A stretch of DNA of 64,000 nt from contig NC_087062.1 of the NCBI RefSeq assembly GCF_963678635.1, positions 88,637,845-88,701,844 on the forward strand, given 5' to 3'. Source of the DNA: Symsagittifera roscoffensis (taxonomy: Eukaryota; Xenacoelomorpha; Acoela; Convolutidae). Shown piece after piece: positions 22,291-35,560 of the stretch (the stretch's first letter is position 1; each line of letters begins with the position of its first letter). The notes under the pieces are model-generated. The model was not told where the DNA came from, did not search any database, and saw only the letters and a list, made by a program, of their open reading frames with translations. A program made the position numbers and the translations under genes.

Positions 22291-23739
22291 GACACCTGCT
22301 AAGTACCTTTCCAAGAAATCAATGAAATCGACGTTTCAAAGTTTTTGAAAAAAAAATATTACATAATTTATGAAAAAAATTACAATGTCTCGAAACTGTT
22401 TGTATGCTTAAACCAATTTGTCGAAAAAAAATATTTTTGCATGCAAAATTTGTGAAAATAACGTGTTTCAGACTCATTTTTCTACTCAAATTACCCAAAA
22501 ACCACTATCATAGTTTTGTGTAAAGCCACATATTTTTTTTGTTTATGTTGAATTAAAAAAACTTAGCCTTCGTCTGTCAAAAAACAGCCCACATTTTCAA
22601 ACTTCGCTTTTTTAACGTAGAACTTCTATCTATATACACAAGATTACCCTTCTTCAAAAAATCTGTGTGAAAATTACTAAATTAAAATAAAAATCTATCT
22701 CCAAACGTAGTTTTTCTGCGAGTTTCTTGCCACTTAGCAAGCGGGTTCTCATATATAATAAAACACTTGGTTAATGTTTTTTTGAACAGGTTTGCATTCG
22801 TTGACATTTTTTCTAATTTCACCAAAACCTGGCAGTCAAGGCCTGTTCCTAAGAAAGTTGTTTGAAAACCAGTGCTAGACTCTTAAATCGATCCAGAAAG
22901 TCAAGGAAAACCCATGCAAGATGTTGACACATTTTTTTTCTGACATGGATTAACGGATTAAATTCCATGGACAGATAACTCGAGCAAAACCCTGAATGTT
23001 CTGACTGCACTGTAATTGTCTCGAAGTAACCTTTTTGGCAAAATAAATATTGGCAAATCTATGAATATTAGGCTGATCTTTTTTGTGTTGACATTTTAGT
23101 CGAGTATGGAATTGATTAAACCAGTCAGCTGCCTCATTTCAATTTGGAACGATTTGCAGCGCGGGATAATTTGCTATATATAAAGTACAAAATGAGCAGT
23201 TTAGACAGACTGGAGTTCGGTCAAAAACTAGAAAACTTTTATTTCATACCGGTCAAAAAGCAGACATATAGTACATTAACCAATCAAAATCGGGAACAAA
23301 GCAAATTTAGGGGAAAAAATATTCATAAAATTCGCTTCCTGTTTTCGATTCTGATCGTTTAATATAGTAATTGTCTTTTTTATGACGTGTCTACTTTATG
23401 ACTTGTCTACATTTTGCTACGTAACCAGATAGACTCGTAGTAGGTTACTAAAGTGGCTAGGCCCATGCAGATCAAAAGATATGAAATATTGAAATATGAA
23501 GTTAAAATAACTGAGAGCGCCCCTCGGGATTTTTCAGGAATTCTTTCCATCTCTCAGGAAATGTTATTTTGGGAAAATGGTCTGAAAAAAGAACAAGTCT
23601 GCTCGTATACAGGGGCAATCGAAAAGCCCTGTATGTTTCGATTGCCCCTTAATCCATATTGAATAGTTTTTGGGTGAAGAAAATATTTTTAAAAAGTATT
23701 GGACAATATCAATGATCAATTGTGAAAATTTGAGTCGTA

Positions 23740-24140
23740 CGAAATTAATACGACCGACTAGCTAGCCTTAGCACAATTTGGAACGATTTTGTTGAGTGAT
23801 AATTCAGGATTATGAATAAAATTTTCAAAGCGCGCATAAATTAGCCCAGAGTATGGCCAAATTGGCAATTTTCAAACACCCTTAAATTTAGAAAAAATGA
23901 TCAAAGGTATTTTTTTGATCGGAGGGATCGGAAAAATGAATTTTTGAATTTGATTTCGGGGAGTCCATATCTTCATTGGGGTATAAAAAAATTAATAAAA
24001 ACTATTATTTCGGTAGCCAAAAATTGACCGATTAAAAAAACCACACCAAACATAAATATTCCGTTTTCTTCGAGATTCGGAACAACAAGCGTATATATTA
24101 CTCACTTACCTAAAAAATCGGAACAACAAGAGTCAAAATT
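23740..24140 (+). repeat. Dispersed R3 repeat copy
   Basis: 'gcccagagtatggccaaattggcaattttc', 'tagccaaaaattg', 'accacaccaaacataaatattccgttttcttcga' recur in the same order near 48290-48470. Confidence 0.65.
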
Positions 24141-25434
24141 ACAACAATGCAATATTTAACTACCGCATAAATTCATTTGATTTCTCTCGTAAAAAGAAAG
24201 GCAGGACAAAATATCAAATAATATTGTCTTGAACGAAAAAGAGAAGAGCGCTCAGGTTGAAATTGGTTACTTGTTCGTGCCACTCCCCCACTTTTCGGGT
24301 GAGGAATTTTGGAAAAGTTAGGAACTTTTTGAACGCAAAATCAGGTGCCTTAAAAACGCTCGCAGAGCATTAAGTGTATAGTTTTATTGAAAATTATTCA
24401 GTCCTGATAAGGATTCCGAAAAACAGGTCAATAGCATTGTCTCAGTGTCGAGTAAAACTAATCAGAATTTACACAGGAGACTTGTTTGCGTGCCACAGTC
24501 TCAGTCTGATTCTACTGTTCTTCATTTGAAAAAATGACTTTTCAAAACCAAGTTTGCCCATTTTTTTGTTGTTTTTCTGTACCATCTGAAAACATGCAAA
24601 CCCTAAAATCACAATTCAACAATCTATTTCACCTGTGGCTCTTAAAAAAAAATGGTTGAAAAATTACCACGACAATAAATGGGCGCTTTTCTGTTAAAGC
24701 GTAGTGCTTGCGGCAAGTTGTTGCGGCGCAAAATTCATTCTCAATTCAAATGAGCCAAGCTATATGATCAATAGGTTACTAACACTCTGACACCCTGAGG
24801 TATTTAAAAACAAATCAAAATTTGGTCGAAATTTCTTAGGTCAAATTGATTTTCCTAGGTCCCCCAGAGCACAAACATTGAAAAAACTCTTTTTTTTGTC
24901 AAAAATTTTTGCACCTCAGTCATATTTGCAAAAAAACGCCGTTCTGGGGAGCTTGTTGGAATGGTTTGATCAAGAAAATGTTTTTTTTTGGCTTGCCGGT
25001 CCAATCAAAATAAGTATACATTAGCGTGGAATGAGCAATCAGAAATTTTTGAGGAAGGGTTGGCATATGGACGCCCTATTCTTTGGCAGGGACAAGTGCT
25101 GTAAAAAATTAATTTCAAATTTTTTTTTCAATTATAAGAGACGGATAATGATAACTTAAATATTCTCAACTTGGGATGAAATTTAAAAACTGCTTTTTCT
25201 TATCTATTCACTCTGGCTGTTGAACTATCTGGACAGCACAATTTCCGCAGCAGTTTTTCTGAACACAGAGAATTTTTTAAAGAGTCTTTTAGAAACCCCC
25301 CGTTCCTTCCCTTTTTGTAAGAACAAAAACAGGATTGGCACGCTAAAAAAACTGATGCGTTAAAATATTGCCGAAGAGTAAACTTAGAACTGTGAACGAG
25401 TTGAAATTCTGCCGAGGCGTTGATCTCTCTTACT

Positions 25435-25655
25435 GACTCTTTTCCAGCCCCCCCCCCCCTTTGATTTTTTTTCTGAAATTCAATAATGAAAATCTATTTA
25501 AAATGACTTTTCATGTTATAAATTGCATTAAAACGTCTCAGCGTAAACATGTGAACAAATTTTACAACATTTCTTACATTCGAAATACCGTGTGAACAAT
25601 TTTGAACGGCTTTATTTAGTAATTTTACAAGGGGGTGGGAAACTGAAAAAGAGCC
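25435..25655. mobile_element. MITE family B copy, inverted
   Basis: Runs from GACTCTTTTCCAGCCCCC to GGGAAACTGAAAAAGAGCC. The interior is the reverse complement of the 8508-8726 copy ('gcgtaaacatgtgaacaa', 'tgtgaacaattttgaac'). No target duplication survives. Confidence 0.75.
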
Positions 25656-26979
25656 TTTTGTCCCAATGTCAATTTTTTAGCGAAAGTTACCTCTGTTTTG
25701 AAGAACCTTTGACGATCGTGCGAGAAAAACAATAACTATAATTTAGGATAAATCTGTGGACCTCGGCTTTTATTCTAGGAGACAGATTAGGTATGACGCA
25801 AGGTTATTCTTTGAAAAATATGTTCACCTTGCAAGACCTATTGAAGATGGTTGCTTTTCAAAAAAACCTTCAAAAAGGAATTTTAACAAAAAACTTACGA
25901 TGTTGATCTGCGATGGTTGTGGTTGTTGACGTCATTTCTTCTAATGGTTTCCTTTGGAGGGCATATGAATAAATTTCAGAAATAATGGCTATTTCTTAAA
26001 AGCCTTCAATTGACCGTAAAATATTGTTTTTTGGTTTGAAGCTTTTAGTCTGATGAAAGAAAAATTCCGCCTCTAAAGCAGCCGAGAAAATACGAAATTT
26101 GAGCCATTACCGCAACTCGAAACGTTACAAGATTTCTTATGTCTTTTTGCTGAAAATGTCTGCCTTGACTGACGAAACAGTTTAAAACATTAAGCTTCAA
26201 TCACTTTCGAAAGAATAACATTGATTCAAATCAACTGTGAAAAGTGTTCAAAAATATGCATAAAATAGATTTTTCATCTCAACAAAATGCGTCTACTACA
26301 TAGAGCAAATAGTAAGAACACGCTAAGTTAAACAAAATACACACAGCAATTGACTCGGTTGTATCGTGACAGGTAACAAATTGGGCACTTTAAAATATTT
26401 ACTTTTCGTTTTTTTTTAGAATTTTAACACTCGACGATCAAGTAGATCTTCAGATGCAAATTGAGAAAAAAACCGAAAATCTTTTTTGACCAGATTTGCA
26501 ATTATGATTCGACCGAGTTAAATTAAGCGGCAAAGACTAATTAACATGCAATTTAATGCCATGCCGAATACACGTATTAGCGTAGCTTCGAAGCGCAGTT
26601 TTTTTAGTCATAACCGTATGAGTTTTTTATTTCGAAGCAATATCTGATCCAATGGCGTGCAATCTTCTATCATTTCTCCCCCACCTGAGATTTTTCATAT
26701 TTGTCGAGGTTACCCGGTTGTCATTAAAAATAGCATGTGGAATAAGTAACCAGTTGAAAACACATTTTGCCTTCGTAAAGAACTTTTTACCCGATTTACC
26801 CGAACCAAGCTAACAGTTAGGCCATAAAATTGGTTAAAGTTTTCCATTTCGATAGCGGACACTCAATGAAACTACCATAAATTGAGAAAATTGGAGCAAA
26901 TTGCTTCAAATGAAAAAAAAACTTTCAAAGTCAGCTATTTAAACAAGGAAGTTTTGGATCAAGTTAACATCCCGGCCAA

Positions 26980-27368
26980 CATGTCTTAGCTAAAGCTAAT
27001 GCGGAAGAATTTGATTGGCTGATATTAACCAATCAAACTCAAGCAACATGACCAGGCATGTCAATCAACCGTTTCAGTAGAAAAAAATCTTAGCCGAACT
27101 TAATGAGAATGTGAATCTTAATCAAATAGTAAAATTGGTTCCATGTTTTTTTTGTGAAATTAAACCCAAACGAAAAAAGTTCAGAAAAATGGTTTCTATC
27201 GTTTTGGTCATTTTGGCCAATAATTTTATCTGCTTCAAATTTTAATTGAAATGCCGAACCATGTTATTTGCATTTGATTGGCTAATGAACCAAACAGATT
27301 GAACCACATAATGACTTAAAATCAAGAATTAGAAATACTTATTTTGGGCCGTTTACTGCATAAGACCC
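26980..27368. mobile_element. MITE family C, copy lacking its left end
   Basis: The right terminus 'attttgggccgtttactgcataagaccc' and interior stretches ('gccaataattttatctgcttcaaattttaattgaaatgcc', 'tttgattggctaatg') match the complete copy at 46148-46568. No left terminus is seen. Confidence 0.6.
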
Positions 27369-27399
27369 CTCGTCAAGTACTTTTCCAACAGAATGAAAT

Positions 27400-28000
27400 T
27401 CCGTCGAAACTATTTGTAAATTAAAGCCTACACAACTGCAGAACTAAAGTATTTTTGGTCCTTTTTATGGAGAAGACGGTCGTTATTCAAATCTAACTGC
27501 GTATAAACTAGTAAGCTTGAATATCCACCAGTGTCTCATAAAGAAAAAATTATATGCAAAGTACAGCCTACTCAGCTGCAAAAATGTGGATGGTCAAGTT
27601 AACTGCGTATAACCTGTTTAGCTTGAGCTATCAGCAGTATCTAAAAATATTCGAACTGATATGCAAAGTACCGCCTAAACAGCTGCAAAACTAAAACAAT
27701 TCATTTAATGAAAAATCAAGCCAAAGAAAAACCAGAGAATTTGGTGAAAAATCAAGTTAAACTGCGTGTAAATTGGTTAGCTTCAGCATTTACCAGTGTC
27801 CAAAAATAATCGAAATGCATAGAACAGCCTACACACCTGCAGAACCGAAAAACTTCAGATTTTGGAGAAACTGTTGGTTGCTCACTTTAACAGCGTATAA
27901 ACTGGTTATTTCGAGCACTGACCAGTGTCTCAAAAAAATTAAAATAATAAGCAAAATACAGACTGGCAAATGCTCAAGCTAACTGCGCCGAAATCCGGCT
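27400..28000 (+). repeat. Satellite, long-unit form (left of retroelement)
   Basis: Four to five diverged units of about 120-150 bp: 'aactgcgtataaactggttagcttgagca', 'accagtgtctcaaaa', 'atgcaaagtacagcctacacagctgcaaaac', then an A/T-rich spacer. The same unit, mostly in a shortened 85-bp form, continues at 35561-36400. Confidence 0.75.
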
Positions 28001-29080
28001 TTATCCAAATTTTGTAGCAATTCATCTGCTTTGCACAATTTCAATGGAGTTGAATTAATGTTTTATGACTTTTTACCATCTAGCTTACTTTTTATTTGGC
28101 TAAAAGGTGTTTTCGGTGCGGTGTTCGCTTCTGAAAATTGTTGCAACTGATATCAGTTGTCTTATTGTCGTTTTCGGAGAAGGCTTGTGCACAAGCCAAG
28201 CTATCAAATCTTCCCATAAAATATAGTAGACAGATTTCCGTGGTTTGTCGTGTAACTGTTGCTTTGCGGCTAGTCGGTGGCCTGGGGCGAGTTTAAATCT
28301 TGATAAACACACTCGCAATGCATGGTATCCTTATGATCCTCCCCTTTGGCTCCAGCATACTAATTTTGATGCACAGGTTAATTGTACAGATCTTTTTCAC
28401 AGTGAATCGAAATTTTCGAGGTCATTTATTAATTAAATAGAGTAGTTGTTCCGACCTTTAAAATTGCGAAATGAAGCATGCCAGGAGAAAAAATAGAGTT
28501 AGAAAAATTTGATTGACGAACATGATTATGGTTCTTCAAGCAAATGAAATTGATTAATATTTCAGGTGCAATAAGAACTTGAAATGTTAGACTGGTTGTA
28601 CAACGACTGCGAAGCAAAAAACAATGTTGCTGTTTTGATGTTCAAGACCGATGCACATTGCAGATGTTGGTATGAAAAAATTTCTGAGATTTATATCAAT
28701 CCGTACCCAACAAACCCATTTCTGAAGATGTCTTTATCAAAACAGTATGAAAAAAACCGACAGAATAAAACGATCCGACAAATTGAAGTGTTCCCATTCT
28801 AGAAGATAACGTTTCCTCTCACGTCTCAAACTTTAACACATACTATTTGGTTTTAACAGCCCAAAGTTAGAGTGTGTTAAACTTTTCTGTACTAAAAACT
28901 CTTGGTGACGAATTATTAAGGGGCAGTCTGAACAATTAGGGCTTTACATGATATACAAGAAATCTTGTTGAAGTTTAGCATGACATTCTAGCTATGTTGA
29001 AAAAAGGCTTGTTTTATCATCTCTTTTGTCCTACGGACCCATGATTTTACTTCCGATTTTTTTTGTGAGATATCGGGTAT
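28001..29080. other. Stretch between satellite blocks, no gene recognised
   Basis: Short frames only (at most about 72 codons). No domain, splice structure or repeat identity was found. The end (29085-29123) returns to satellite sequence ('gagcgtataaactggttaacttgagcac') right up to the retroelement. Confidence 0.5.
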
Positions 29081-29123
29081 GCTCAAAATATGAGCGTATA
29101 AACTGGTTAACTTGAGCACCCAT

Positions 29124-29336
29124 TAATAAAAGTATGTAAATACCACTGGTAACTATCCTAACTAACTAAGTTTTAAAAGGAATAAAATAATGTGTGAAAT
29201 AATTAAAACTGACCGATGTCTTAAAAGAGCAACTAGTGACGCGAAGTCTACTGGACTTCGTAGAGTAGACAATACTGGTACTTGATTAATCTATAGAGGT
29301 CAAGGTTAAGAGATACTAAAATACTAAATCACAACA
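29124..29336 (-). repeat. 3' LTR of element 1
   Basis: 213 bp, about 93-95 % like its partner by eye, with small indels (aaggaataaaata/aaggaacaaaata; a 4-base difference near gtgtgaa). On the minus strand it starts TGTTGTGATTTAG. A short purine tract (agtgggGAA at 29337-29346) precedes it. Confidence 0.9.
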
Positions 29337-29762
29337 TTCCCCACTGCACAAAAATTTATATCTGCCCACTCCCCAATGTAGCCAATATCACACATATACT
29401 CCATTCTCCCCTCACTCCGCCAGGGCCAAAGTTGAAACAAAAAAAACAGCGTTTAGCACCAATGGAAATTCACAGAGATAACAATTTACAATGGAGATGA
29501 TTATATGGTAATATATACAGGCTACCTACAAGATTGAACAGATATCTACAGTGACTGTACAGCTGACAAAATGATATGTACAATTGGGGTTATGTGACAT
29601 ATCAACAAGTTGAACAAGCTAACCTACATAACTAACTAATTAAAATATACAAAATCGCTCAATCTGAGAATTTGTACAGATACGTAACATAAGTAACCAA
29701 TGGAGAAAAAAATAATGTCCGTACTACAATTATGCTAAACGAGTTTTTCAGTTTTCGGAGTT

Positions 29763-32700
29763 TTAGTATGTGGCGTTAAATATGTCATGGAAACTGTCGG
29801 CCTCCTTCCTTACATCTGTGTCTATGCCTGAAGATATATCGCTCCCGTCATCGTCCTGACTGTCAGGTCTGACTTCTTCCAGTGGAGAGGATAGTACCGC
29901 GATCTTTGGCGTCAAGGAGGTAGGGGTTGACGAGGAGCCTTGTGTAGTTTCCGCCACCAGTGTTGGATGGAAAGGTATGTCTTCGAGTGGTGTCAGGTAG
30001 TCCAAAGGAGAGTCTGAGGGAAGGTCGTCTGTAGGCTTTTCGAGCCGGAGAAGGTGATCAGGGGTTCGTCGTCGGAATCCGCTATTTCGATGGTTTCTGC
30101 TCCTAGGGTCACCTGGTCTATGAAGCGCCTGTCTCCGTAAAATTTAGGGGGGCCTGGATTCCTTCTGGGCCGAGGTTTGTTGCTTTTTGGGGTTTTGGGC
30201 GTCTCCAATGTCTTTTCCTGGGAGCTGTCTAACCTAATTGGGTTATCGCCTGTTGAGAGAGTACTCGGCGTCTGAATGTTGGTTTCACTCGCTAATGTTT
30301 GTCTTGACTGATCTAAATTACTATCAATATTAAAAATTGGTGTATTATATTCAATTCCGAGTCTGAACCCAAACAATCATCGCTAATTTTGTCCCAATGG
30401 TCTAACTGTAGCGAGGAATCTAATTCAGTATACGCGAATTTTGAACCTTTAAAACTAGGGGGTTTCATTCTCCTCCTTTTCATCGCCTTTTCTCCCGTTG
30501 GTTTATAGCTCGTCGATGGGCCTCCTTCGTTCGAGTCTGGTCTCTTCAATGGAGAGATTTTCTTTTGTTTCCCTGCTAAATCATGACTATTATTTATCGA
30601 GTTCGGAACTGCTGAAAATTTACTGGGAGCCGACAGTTGATTTTTATTAAAAGCTAAATCGGATTTTCTGAGCACATGTCCGTTGTCTAATGTAACCGTA
30701 TGTTTAGTATCCGACAATGGTTTTCCCCAAAGTGGTTTAAAATAAGGTTCGCCTTCCCTTCGGTTAACTGTCTTCCTAAACCAGTTACCTCCTTGACTGA
30801 ATGGGTTTGACAGTGGGGCTCGCTGAAGGTTTCTGTCTAGTTTGTCCGATGGGTCGCTCTCATACCCCTTGTGTCTGCCGCTATGTTCTCCAGATAGCCG
30901 TCCTCGAATGCGTCATTTGCTCCCCAGTCTTGAGCTCTATCCTTTGACAATATTGACTTCCCTTTATCTAAATTAATCGCGTGTGAGACCAGGGATTTCC
31001 AAAACGTGTTAGGCGATCTATTAAAATGTTTTGATAAAGGAGAGCATCCAATGGATGATTGTTTCGTTGAACGAATATTCCATACGATTTTATCAATAGC
31101 CGTATGTAAAGATGGTTTTGGATCGTTAAACGACATTGCCAAGAGTTTTGCTTTAACCGTGTAAATGAGTCGTTCTACGACTCCACTGGATCTGTGATCC
31201 CCGATAGTACATAGAATTAATTTAATGTTGTTCTTCTCGCAGAAGTTTCTAAAATCGTTTGAGATAAAACATGACTCATGGTCGACTCTAATAGACTTCG
31301 AAAATCCATGAAAATGACAATAATCTGTCATGAATGCTAAAATCGAAGAAACCGAGGAGTTATTCACTACCTTTGCTGACGGGAACTTTGAGAAGCGGTC
31401 GATGCAAAGTTAAAGGTATTTTGAGCTGCCACAATTTTTGTCCAAAGGACCCGCGAAGTCTAAGTCTACTTCTTCGTTTGGTTCAGAGAGGATTGGTAAT
31501 TTCGCCGTTTTGTTCGTACCCAAAATCACTTTTAAATTTGCACCAGCCTTGATGCACTGGATACAGTTTTTTCTATGATAATAAATCTCTCTGTATAATT
31601 GTGGCCACCAAATGTTTTCTGCCAGAGATTTCATTCCAAACTGTCCTGGGTGAGTTTCATGGAGTAGCGACAGAAATGGCGACCTCAGAGCTGCTGGTAC
31701 TATCAGTTTGTAATCTATAAGTAACAGTCCTTCTTTAACATGGATGTCTCTTTGAAAAGTTTTTAGTTAAGCTCCGAATCTATCCAATGGTCTGCCTTCT
31801 TCTACTGCCTTCTTCACATCCTTGAGAAATTTGTCCTCGTCCGTCATGAGTCTAATTAGTCTGTTTGAGCAATGTTCAGTGAGGGATAAAGGAGTGTCTG
31901 GTAACTTGAGGTCTCCCTTATATTTGTTGAGTAGTTTCTTATGGATGTCCGACATTATATCGTTGTTAAAATTCTGTAGAATTCCTTTATTTTCCACCCT
32001 GACGGAAATTTTCAGCGAGTTCACGGACGTGAGAAATTCTTCTAATCGCTTTTCGTTTTCTGAATCTAGGGACTGATTAACTGATAAAAGTGACCGCGCA
32101 AGAAAAAATAAGAAATTTTTATCTGACAGGTAAAAATAATTAAAATCGAATTTTGAAAGATTTAATGGAATACAACCGCTAATCTGAACGCGAGTGATTT
32201 GAATTACAAACTCCAATTGTGTCGTTGACGTAATTCAGAATATTCGAGAAGAAAAACCGTTGGATGCATAGCGTTAGTTCTTTCTTTCCCCCCATTGGAT
32301 TATTACAATCCAAGTTACTAATAGTATTTACATCCACTGGATTGTACAATTCTTTCTTTGTACAATTATTTTTTTTACAATAAGTTTTTACAGAGAGGTT
32401 TTCTACGATCTTTTTAACTGTTGCCACTACAAATTCGCTATCGTAATGTGAGGTTGAGAGGGCTTTTCCTGAAGGTAATCTCGACAGTAGAACTGTAAAT
32501 CCCATTTCTTTTCCAGGTATGTGTTTGATCTTGAAGTTGAATGGTAAAAGTCGATTTAAACAACGGGTTTGTCTGCTGTGCACAGTTTTGTTACTATGAT
32601 TGGCATTTAAGGCTGATAACAATGCCTTGTTATCCGTTATAATTTCAAACTCAGCGCAATTCAAGTAATTTTTAAAATGCCCTGTAGCCCAGACTACTCC

Positions 32701-35352
32701 CAACAATTCTAGTTCATTTGTAGAATTTTTCCTTTCGTGGCTATTTTTAATCTTGACATCCTTTTTATGTCAAAGTGATTGTACTCTGTAATGTTGATGA
32801 TCTGTTTCTTTAATTCTTCGAACGCCTTCGTATGATCGTCGTTCCATTGGAAAATTGATTTTTTTACTAAACGTGGTCGTAAAGGAGAACTTAGAGTTGA
32901 CAAATTCGGGACGAACTTCATATATTTGTTGATTGAGCCGAAGAACAACCTTAATTCGGTTATGTTTTTGGGGTTTGGGAGAATTTTTATAGAATCTGAT
33001 TTTCCCACCAATGGTTTCACTCCGAGCTTGATATCTTGAAACCCAACCACTCTAGTTCTTTTTGGAAAAATGCACATTTCTCACATTTTACCGCCTTGTT
33101 CTTGTTGCCTAAGATGTTTTAAAATTTTGTTAATATCGCTTTGTGATCCTTTCGAAGGTATTAAAATGTCGTCGATATAGCAGTTGGTAAAAGGAATGTC
33201 TTTCAATAAAGAATCCATCACCCTCTGGAATTCGTTTGGCATATCGCCTAGTCCGTAAAATCCCGTTAAAAATCTATAGGTCCCGCTGGTTTCACCACCT
33301 ACAATACTAAAATTGCATTGTTTGCTAGTTTCTGTACATAATTGTAGTTGACTGTACGAATTTTTCAGATCTATATTACTGAACCAAACTTATACTGAAT
33401 CTTTGCTCGAATGTTGGAGAGCTATGTCGTCGATAAGCTCGTGTATGTTTGGCGTTTGGTATTTGTTCTTGAATATCTGGTTATTGAAGAGTTTCAAATC
33501 TAATGCCAACTTGATACTACCGTCTTTTTTCCTTGTTATCACTATTGGACTAATAAAACAGTCTTCATCGCATTTGCTTAATTTCACAATATGCCCTTCT
33601 TTTTCCATTCTATTCAATTCCACCTTTACACTATCTAGTAAATGCAGAGGAACTCTTCTGCCTTTGGTTTGAATAGGCTTGAATGGAGAGTGAAAATGAG
33701 TGATTTTTCTTTCCAATGGTATTTTCCCTACTCTGTTAAATAATCCTTTGTACTCATGATACAGATTAAAAATTGTGTCTGAATGATTGCTTAACTTACA
33801 CAAATCCGGGAGTGATACGTTGTTGACGGGTAGAAAAGGCTGTCGTTGGGCTATTTCGATTCCGATTCGTGGTAAATTATCGTTTCCCAAGATTTTCCTC
33901 TCATGTCCAGAAGTGATAAAAAAGGAGTTTCGTCCGCGATTCGTTCATTGAATTGTATTCTGACTACAACTTTCCCGATGATGTTAACTGTATCATTGGT
34001 AAACCCGCAGTACAATTATCGAGTCTTCTTGTCTACTGGGTGTATTTTCAATTGTGGGTTTCTCAACTTCATTTTGTGCAGAACGTTTTGCAGGAAGCTC
34101 ACTGGGCTCGCAGAATCCACTGGAAAGTTCAGATTAAGTATCGCATCGTCTCCCAGTCCGATGTTAACTTATTTCTTGGTTTCCATACCATTGGTGTCAT
34201 AGATGGTTCTGATGTTCAGAACGAAATAATCGACGTTGTCGCTGATCCCCTCTTCAGTCCCCGCGTTAATCACGCCAAAAAAAATTTTCTTCACTTCTTG
34301 CTTGAAGGTCTTCTGGGGAACATGAACAATTCTGACTATTTACAGATTCTTCTACAGTATTTACAGCGGGTTTTCTTCCTTTCGATTTACACAGTCTTCC
34401 GAAATGTCCTTTTTATTTACAAATATTACAGATTATTTCCTTCGCCGGACACACATTTAAATGACCCTTGGTAAACGCATTCCCGCTTTTCATACAAGTA
34501 TTAGATCTTTCTATGTTCAAGCTTGGTTCCTTTTTTACATTATTAAAATTTTTGCACACTCTGCCGCTACTTCCTGTCGTGTTGAATGATCTAGTCATAT
34601 TTGTTAGTTTCAGATGGTTGTAGTAGCCTTTTTTGTCGATGATGACTTGGTTGAGTACATCCACTGGATTAGGAGTTTACGAAAGTAATCTAAGTTATAA
34701 GTCACAGTTTTTCTTGTTAAAAATAAATAGATCTCTGATCCACACCTGTTCAGCGTTGATTCCAATTTTGCATGATCTTGCTAAATCTGATAGTGCGCAC
34801 CAAAATTGTTCATAGGATTCCCATCCTTTTGCTTCCTGTTAGCAGTTTATATCGTTCAAATGTTATATTTGTCGGTTTGATAAATGCAACTTCTAGTAGT
34901 TCGAAAAATTCTTTGATCGATATTCCTAGGACTTTCACCCTTGGATGTTTTTGAGCAAAGGCTCTCTTTCCTTCCGCTCCTAAGGCCAAATATAAGTTTG
35001 ATCTTACTTTTTTGTCGGCCTCATATCTCCTCATTCCTCCAAACTTTCGTTTCTCTTCTGCTAGTCCTTTGTCTTCCGCGCGCTCCTAGACTCGCATGGT
35101 CTCTTTATTTCTGGCCTCTCTAGCTTTCCTCTGTGGGTCAATTTCTGACTCTTGGGCGCCTTCTAGAACTCGTATGGTTGTCTCCCCTTCCAATGGTTCC
35201 TTTAGATTGTCTATATCTAGATTTTCCTTAGCAATGATAGCCAGATGAAATTGGTCTATCCAGTTGTTCCATTGGGTGGGGGGTTCTACCGTGTGGTTTG
35301 GCCAAAAGGCGGGTATTCCCCGCAGATTCGAATCAATTGCTGACTGCACCAT
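29763..35352 (-). pseudogene. gag-pol remnants of element 1
   Basis: Fragments in order on the minus strand: Gag (35352-35086, 35034-34810), zinc-knuckle end with CPAKEIICNIC (34664-34413), RT with SPIVITRKKDG (33890-33390), connection (33077-32709), RNase H with TDNKAL and HIPGKEMG (32706-32179), spacer (32216-31767), integrase zinc-finger half with IWWPQLYREI and the YAGP-like DFAGPLD (31634-31410), integrase core end with GDHRSSGVVERL (31367-30837) and a Pro/Ser-rich tail (30717-29763). At least ten breaks by stop or frameshift, so it cannot make its proteins. Residual acidic and DE residues are visible but the frame is not continuous. Confidence 0.88.
35334..35351 (-). other. Primer-binding site of element 1 (decayed tRNA-Ser type)
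   Basis: TGGTGCAGTCAGCAATTG starts right after the 5' LTR. The first 14 bases agree with the tRNA-Ser-type site of the young element at all but two positions. The gag ATG uses the last LTR base and the TG of this site. Confidence 0.6.
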
Positions 35353-35560
35353 AATAAAAGTATGTAAATACCACTGGTAACTATGCTAACTAACTAAGTT
35401 TAAAAAGGAACAAAATAATGTGTGAATTAAAACTGACCGATGTCTTAAAAGAGCAACTAGTGACTTGAAGTCCACTGGACTTCGTAGAGTAGACAAAACT
35501 AGTACTTGATTAATCTATAGAGGTCAAGGTTAAGAGATACTAAAATACTAAATCACAACA
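35352..35560 (-). repeat. 5' LTR of element 1
   Basis: 209 bp, partner of the LTR at 29124. The minus-strand end ...TTTTATTA is followed at once by TGGTGCAGTCAGCA, the probable primer-binding site. Confidence 0.9.

Larger units (their letters stand above)
22300..27399. other. Repeat-rich stretch, no gene recognised
   Basis: No ORF above about 70 codons with familiar content. The identifiable parts are an R3 copy (23740-24140), a partial R2 copy (about 24280-24500), a family B MITE (25435-25655) and the right part of a family C MITE (about 26980-27368). The rest is low-complexity AT-rich DNA. Confidence 0.6.
29124..35560 (-). mobile_element. Decayed Ty3/gypsy LTR retrotransposon (element 1)
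   Basis: About 6.4 kb on the minus strand between two ~210-bp LTRs. It contains broken gag, protease/RT, RNase H and integrase in the usual Ty3 order. The proteins are clearly related to the intact element at 50748-58145 (for example ALGAEGK..F..K in Gag, FISPIVITRKKDGSIKLALD in RT, HIPGKEMG in RNase H, AGPLDK in integrase). It inserted into the satellite array. A target duplication could not be recognised. Confidence 0.9.
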
